A stretch of DNA of 64,000 bases from positions 240,196 to 304,195 of the forward strand of contig NZ_QVQH01000004.1 of assembly GCF_003428645.1 (NCBI RefSeq). The letters are read 5' to 3'. Below the pieces are notes generated by a model. It was given only the letters and a program-made list of their open reading frames with translations. It was not told the origin of the DNA and did not search any database. Made by a program: the position numbers and the translations under genes. The DNA is from Geodermatophilus marinus. GTDB lineage: Bacteria; Actinomycetota; Actinomycetes; Mycobacteriales; Geodermatophilaceae. Positions 60,951 to 64,000 of the stretch are shown here, piece by piece; the stretch's first letter is position 1, and the number at the start of each line of letters is the position of its first letter.

Positions 60951-62003
60951 TCAGTCATCTACGGGCACCCGGTATCCCTCGGGGAGGACGTCCCAGTACT
61001 CCGGTGTCAGCGGCAGGTCGCACAGCGCGGTCGGGCGGAGGGGCCAGAGCTGGCCACGTCCTTCCGCCCGGGTGTCTTCCAGCTTCAGCTCCGTCACGCC
61101 GGCGGAGTCACCGATGTAGAACCCGTACTCCTGCAGAGCCTTGGCGATCACCCTGGCCTGCGGCTCGAGGTCGAGCGCTGCGAGATCGACCGTGGGCTTG
61201 ATCCGGAAGCGCAGACCCTGGGGTGGTGCATCCGGATGCGTCGAGTCGCCGTCGCTACCCACCATGGGGAAAACGTGGCGTCGAGACGCTTCCGGGCCAG
61301 AAGCGACCTTGAGTACGTGCTCGATCCGCCCGGCCGTCACCTCGTCGAGGCGGACCATCATGACTGCCCCGTTGTTGCCGCGATGGCTCCCTATGTTGCG
61401 CTGATCCGACGCTTGACCGGTGCCCACGTGGAGACCGTTGGAGGCCAGGTAGGTGACGGTCGCGGCGCTCGCCGACCACGTGTCCGCCTCTGCGTCGTAA
61501 GCCGCGTCGGTGAACGTGGCGACGTACCCGCGGTCGACGTCCACGACGGCCATGGGCCCGTCGCTGTTGTCGGCGGGAAGCGCACCGTTGGGGATGCGCA
61601 AGCCGCGGATCTCAGGAGGCACCACGGGCGTCGGTACGTCGACGTCGTACTCCGGGTCACCGGGCTGAGCCCAGTAGACCGGGTGTCCCCACCGGTTGTC
61701 ACCGGCGCCCGCCAGGTGGACGCATCCCCCCGCCGCCTCGTCCGCAGTCAGCATGTACCGCAGGATCTGCTCTTCGCGGGGGTGGTCAGGGGCATCCTCA
61801 GGCAGGGGGGTGTTCCACCACGAGTCTGCGGTGAACGCCCGCAACGGGCCGCCATCGACGACGGGGGCTGGGTGCCAGCCCCGTCCGCGGTCATCCTCGG
61901 GCGATGCACCCGCGATGCAGCCACTCACCGATGCCCAGAGGATGACGAAGGTCAGAGGCCGCACGACCCCCCAACTGCGCCGGGTTCCCGGCCGACCAGC
62001 CAC
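60951..62003 (-). CDS. secreted lipoprotein of unknown function
   Basis: A 350-residue protein. The signal peptide ends in a lipobox (ASVSGC, Cys near 29). The mature part starts with RAFTADSWWNTPLPEDAP and contains WGHPVYWAQPGDPEYDV, GPMAVVDVDRGYVATFTDAA and NIGSHRGNNGAVMMVRLDEV, and ends LTPEYWDVLPEGYRVP. I recognise a conserved-looking secreted protein but no established family function; the many Trp/His/Asp positions would suit a glycan-active or glycan-binding role (inference). GTG at 62003 with GGAG upstream. Divergent from the sulfotransferase. Confidence 0.72.
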   Translation of the reverse strand: MAGRPGTRRSWGVVRPLTFVILWASVSGCIAGASPEDDRGRGWHPAPVVDGGPLRAFTADSWWNTPLPEDAPDHPREEQILRYMLTADEAAGGCVHLAGAGDNRWGHPVYWAQPGDPEYDVDVPTPVVPPEIRGLRIPNGALPADNSDGPMAVVDVDRGYVATFTDAAYDAEADTWSASAATVTYLASNGLHVGTGQASDQRNIGSHRGNNGAVMMVRLDEVTAGRIEHVLKVASGPEASRRHVFPMVGSDGDSTHPDAPPQGLRFRIKPTVDLAALDLEPQARVIAKALQEYGFYIGDSAGVTELKLEDTRAEGRGQLWPLRPTALCDLPLTPEYWDVLPEGYRVPVDD

Positions 62004-62280
62004 CGGCGACTCCAGGTTTCTCGAGCGTACGAGACCGAACCGTAGGGACGTCCCTCACCGACTGGCAATGGGCTGGCACCGCAGCTCTGTCGGAAGCTCC
62101 CGGCATGGATAGCATCAGCTGCTCGGCCACTGCGGAGCCGACCGGGAGGTCCTGGATGAGTGACGCGCTCTCGACCGACCTCTGGCCTTGCCAGAAACCG
62201 CATGCGCGCGTCACCGAGGGGGACCGGGATCGCCGCGCTCCCGACCGCAGACCCGGTCACGTGTCACGAAAGGGATCACG

Positions 62281-63234
62281 ATGACGCCCTCCGACACCAG
62301 GGGCCGGCTGCCGAACCTCCTGATCGCGGGAGTGTCCAAGGCAGGGACGACATCGCTATTTAGGTATCTGGCTCAGCACCCCGACATCTGCCCTGCAGAC
62401 GTCAAGGAACTGCGGTACTTCTCGGCACTGCGCTATGGGGAGCCCCTGGCCCCGCTGGAGAGCTACAGCAGGCACTTCGCCCACTGCCGTGACCATCGTT
62501 ACCGGATGGAAGCAACCCCCGGCTACTACGCAGGCGGCCGACTTGTCGCTGACGCGGTGGCCGCTCTGCTCCCTGACGCACGCGTGGTCGTCAGTTTTCG
62601 TGACCCGGTCCAGCGGTGTTGGTCCTGGTACCGCTTCGTCCGGAGTACGGCACGGATTCCCAAGGACATGACCTTCGCGGAGTACCTGGACCGGTGTGAG
62701 ACGCTCCACCGTGGCAGCACTGACGGCTTGCGCGTCAATCAGCCTTTCTGGGGACTCGGGGGCGGCTGTTACGATTTCTGGATCGACGCCTGGATGGAGA
62801 TTTTCGGCGAGCGACTGCGTGTCGAGTTCTTCGAGAACGTGATCCGGGATCCGCGCGCCGTGGTGGAAGGCCTGTGCACCTGGCTCCGAATAGACACCTC
62901 CGTATGTGCGTCCCTCCGCTACGGCGTGGAAAACAAGACGGTCCAGTACAGGAACAAGAAATTGCAGCAGCTGGCCTTGACGGTTCACCGGCGGAGTGAG
63001 CGGTTCCTCACCGCTCACCCCGGCCTCAAGCGCTCGGTTCGCAGCGCCTATTACGCGGTGAACAGCGAGCACACCGATGAACGCCTCGGCTCTGCCGAGC
63101 GCCAACGACTCGATGAGTTCTACGGCCCGCACAACGACCGGTTAGCCACGAGACTAGAGACTGCCGGGCTGAACCACTTCCCCGACTGGTTGCACAGACA
63201 TCGCCAACCGCGGGGAGATTCGACCATCCAGTAG
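62281..63234 (+). CDS. PAPS-dependent sulfotransferase
   Basis: A 317-residue cytoplasmic sulfotransferase. The 5'-phosphosulfate loop is LIAGVSKAGTTSLFRYL (residues ~12-28) and the 3'-phosphate site is VVSFRDPVQRCWSWYRF. ENVIRDPRAVVEGLCTWL is typical of heparan-type and bacterial polysaccharide sulfotransferases. It would move sulfate from PAPS to a sugar hydroxyl. Codon use departs from the window norm: a TTA leucine codon at 63142-63144 and several CTA, AGG and AT-ending codons, consistent with acquisition. ATG at 62281 with AAAGGG upstream. Neighbours are the unknown lipoprotein and phosphatase-fold protein. Confidence 0.88.
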   Translation: MTPSDTRGRLPNLLIAGVSKAGTTSLFRYLAQHPDICPADVKELRYFSALRYGEPLAPLESYSRHFAHCRDHRYRMEATPGYYAGGRLVADAVAALLPDARVVVSFRDPVQRCWSWYRFVRSTARIPKDMTFAEYLDRCETLHRGSTDGLRVNQPFWGLGGGCYDFWIDAWMEIFGERLRVEFFENVIRDPRAVVEGLCTWLRIDTSVCASLRYGVENKTVQYRNKKLQQLALTVHRRSERFLTAHPGLKRSVRSAYYAVNSEHTDERLGSAERQRLDEFYGPHNDRLATRLETAGLNHFPDWLHRHRQPRGDSTIQ

Positions 63235-63515
63235 CGGTAGCGAAGGGGGCACCCCACGTCCCGGGCAGGAGTCTGGACTCGGCGAGCGACTGTGCGCCCG
63301 ACCGGCCCGTGCATCTGCCGAGTGACGTCCCGCTGGTGGGATCGTGGTCAGCCTCACCGTAACGAGACGTCGAGCCTCCCCCGATATCTCACGTCGACGT
63401 CGACTTCCACATTCGCCGACGACATCCCCCGCACGCATCGTGGGTACCGCCGGTTCGGCACCGGGGCGGCCGGCGGTCCGCACGCCTGCTGGGCCACGGT
63501 TGTCTCGCCCCGGGT

Positions 63516-63899
63516 TCAGTGGAGGCTCGGAACTGACGCGGCGACGGTAGTCGCCGCGGGGTGGTGCCGGTAGAAGGTGTCCTCGTGCTCGGCCGGTGGG
63601 ATAGGCCAAGCTCGCCGTGCAGGCGTCGGTGGTTGAACCAGTCGATGTACTCGGCGACGGCGATCTCGAGGTCGTCGATGCCCTTCCAGGGGCCCCGGTT
63701 GCGCACCAGCTCGGCCTTGAACAGCGAGTTGAACGCCTCGGCCAGCGCGTTGTCGTAGGAGTCGCCGGTGGAACCGACCGAGGCCACCGCGCCGGCCTCG
63801 GCCAGCCGTTGGGTGTAGCGCACCGCGAGGTACTGGACGCCCTTGTCCGAGTGGTGGACCAGGCCGTCGACGTTGATGGCGCTCGCCGAATCTCCCCAG
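63516..63899 (-). pseudogene. IS3-family transposase (orfB) fragment, truncated and frameshifted
   Basis: The C-terminal part of an IS3 integrase core: GLVHHSDKGVQYLAVRYTQR, VGSTGDSYDNALAEAFNSLF and YIDWFNHRRLHGELG (D-D-E catalytic region, Asp and Glu visible). After HGELG the frame needs a one-base shift near 63606 to continue as PIPPAEHEDTFYRHHPAA and reach the stop at 63516. The 5' part of the gene, with the first catalytic Asp, is absent: the match breaks off near 63890 and the sequence beyond is unrelated. The copy is therefore inactive. Confidence 0.85.
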
Positions 63900-64000
63900 G
63901 TGTGCTCACCGAAAGTCCCCACCCGGGAGCGGGGTCAGGTTAGCGGTCGTCGGGTGCCGGTGGTGGCGCGGCGGAGGGTGTCGGTGCGGGCGTGATGGTC
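63890..64000. mobile_element. possible end of a second insertion element at the window edge
   Basis: Sequence from about 63900, TGTGCTCACCGAAAGTCCCC, begins exactly where the IS3 fragment breaks off and resembles terminal sequences of actinobacterial IS21-like elements. This recollection cannot be tested here because the element runs off the window. Confidence 0.35.

Overview
The window is very GC-rich DNA (about 74% by eye) with many GTG starts, start/stop overlaps of the ATGA and GTGA type, and only two visible TTA or otherwise AT-leaning stretches. Together with the gene families present (LAL-type LuxR regulators, CGNR zinc-finger regulators, DUF4032, DoxX, DUF6394 with a potassium channel) this points to a high-GC actinobacterium, most likely Geodermatophilaceae (Blastococcus, Geodermatophilus or Modestobacter). 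The family-level placement is an inference.

Region 1 (1-16.2 kb) is ordinary chromosome: a LuxR/ATPase regulator divergent from an acyl-CoA ligase; a small LuxR-type HTH protein; a DUF6394 membrane protein paired with a two-RCK potassium channel; an orphan lipoprotein substrate-binding protein; a creatininase-family amidohydrolase; a DUF4032 kinase-like protein; tRNA-Arg(ACG) and tRNA-Ser(GCT); an MFS exporter divergent from a CGNR regulator with palindromic operator candidates between them; PAP2 phosphatase; DoxX; a PHP phosphoesterase; and a frameshifted YdjM-like membrane hydrolase.

Region 2 (16.3-46.3 kb) is a large surface-polysaccharide locus, mostly one tightly overlapping + strand operon. 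It holds family 2 and family 4 glycosyltransferases, two GT-C-like polytopic proteins, two flippases, two paralogous GNAT/FemAB-fold transferases, a PIG-L deacetylase fused in frame to an ATP-grasp ligase, a metallophosphoesterase, a polysaccharide deacetylase, a hexapeptide acyltransferase, a TIM-barrel glycosidase and two GH16 glucanase-like enzymes. One glycosyltransferase gene is an internal duplication of a whole GT2 protein. The pathway implied is assembly on a lipid carrier, modification of amino sugars, flipping, export and trimming outside the cell.

Region 3 (46.7-53.3 kb) is a compact carrier-protein biosynthesis cluster: an adenylation-carrier-thioesterase protein, a 4'-phosphopantetheinyl transferase, and an acetoacetyl-CoA-synthetase-like enzyme also fused to a carrier domain and thioesterase. 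Its product is unknown.

Region 4 (53.3-56.5 kb) has two tandem small Cys/His-rich proteins, a GT2 paralogous to one in the operon, and a secreted 15-bp-repeat protein. That repeat protein is a paralog of the one that opens Region 2, in opposite orientation, so the pair brackets the locus.

Region 5 (56.8-64 kb) is less GC-rich and looks acquired: a secreted beta-propeller protein with two Ig/PKD-like domains encoded by identical 263-bp repeats, an alkaline-phosphatase-fold protein, a lipoprotein of unknown function, a sulfotransferase with a TTA codon, and a truncated, frameshifted IS3 transposase at the edge. No CRISPR array, rRNA gene, replication origin or convincing riboswitch was seen.
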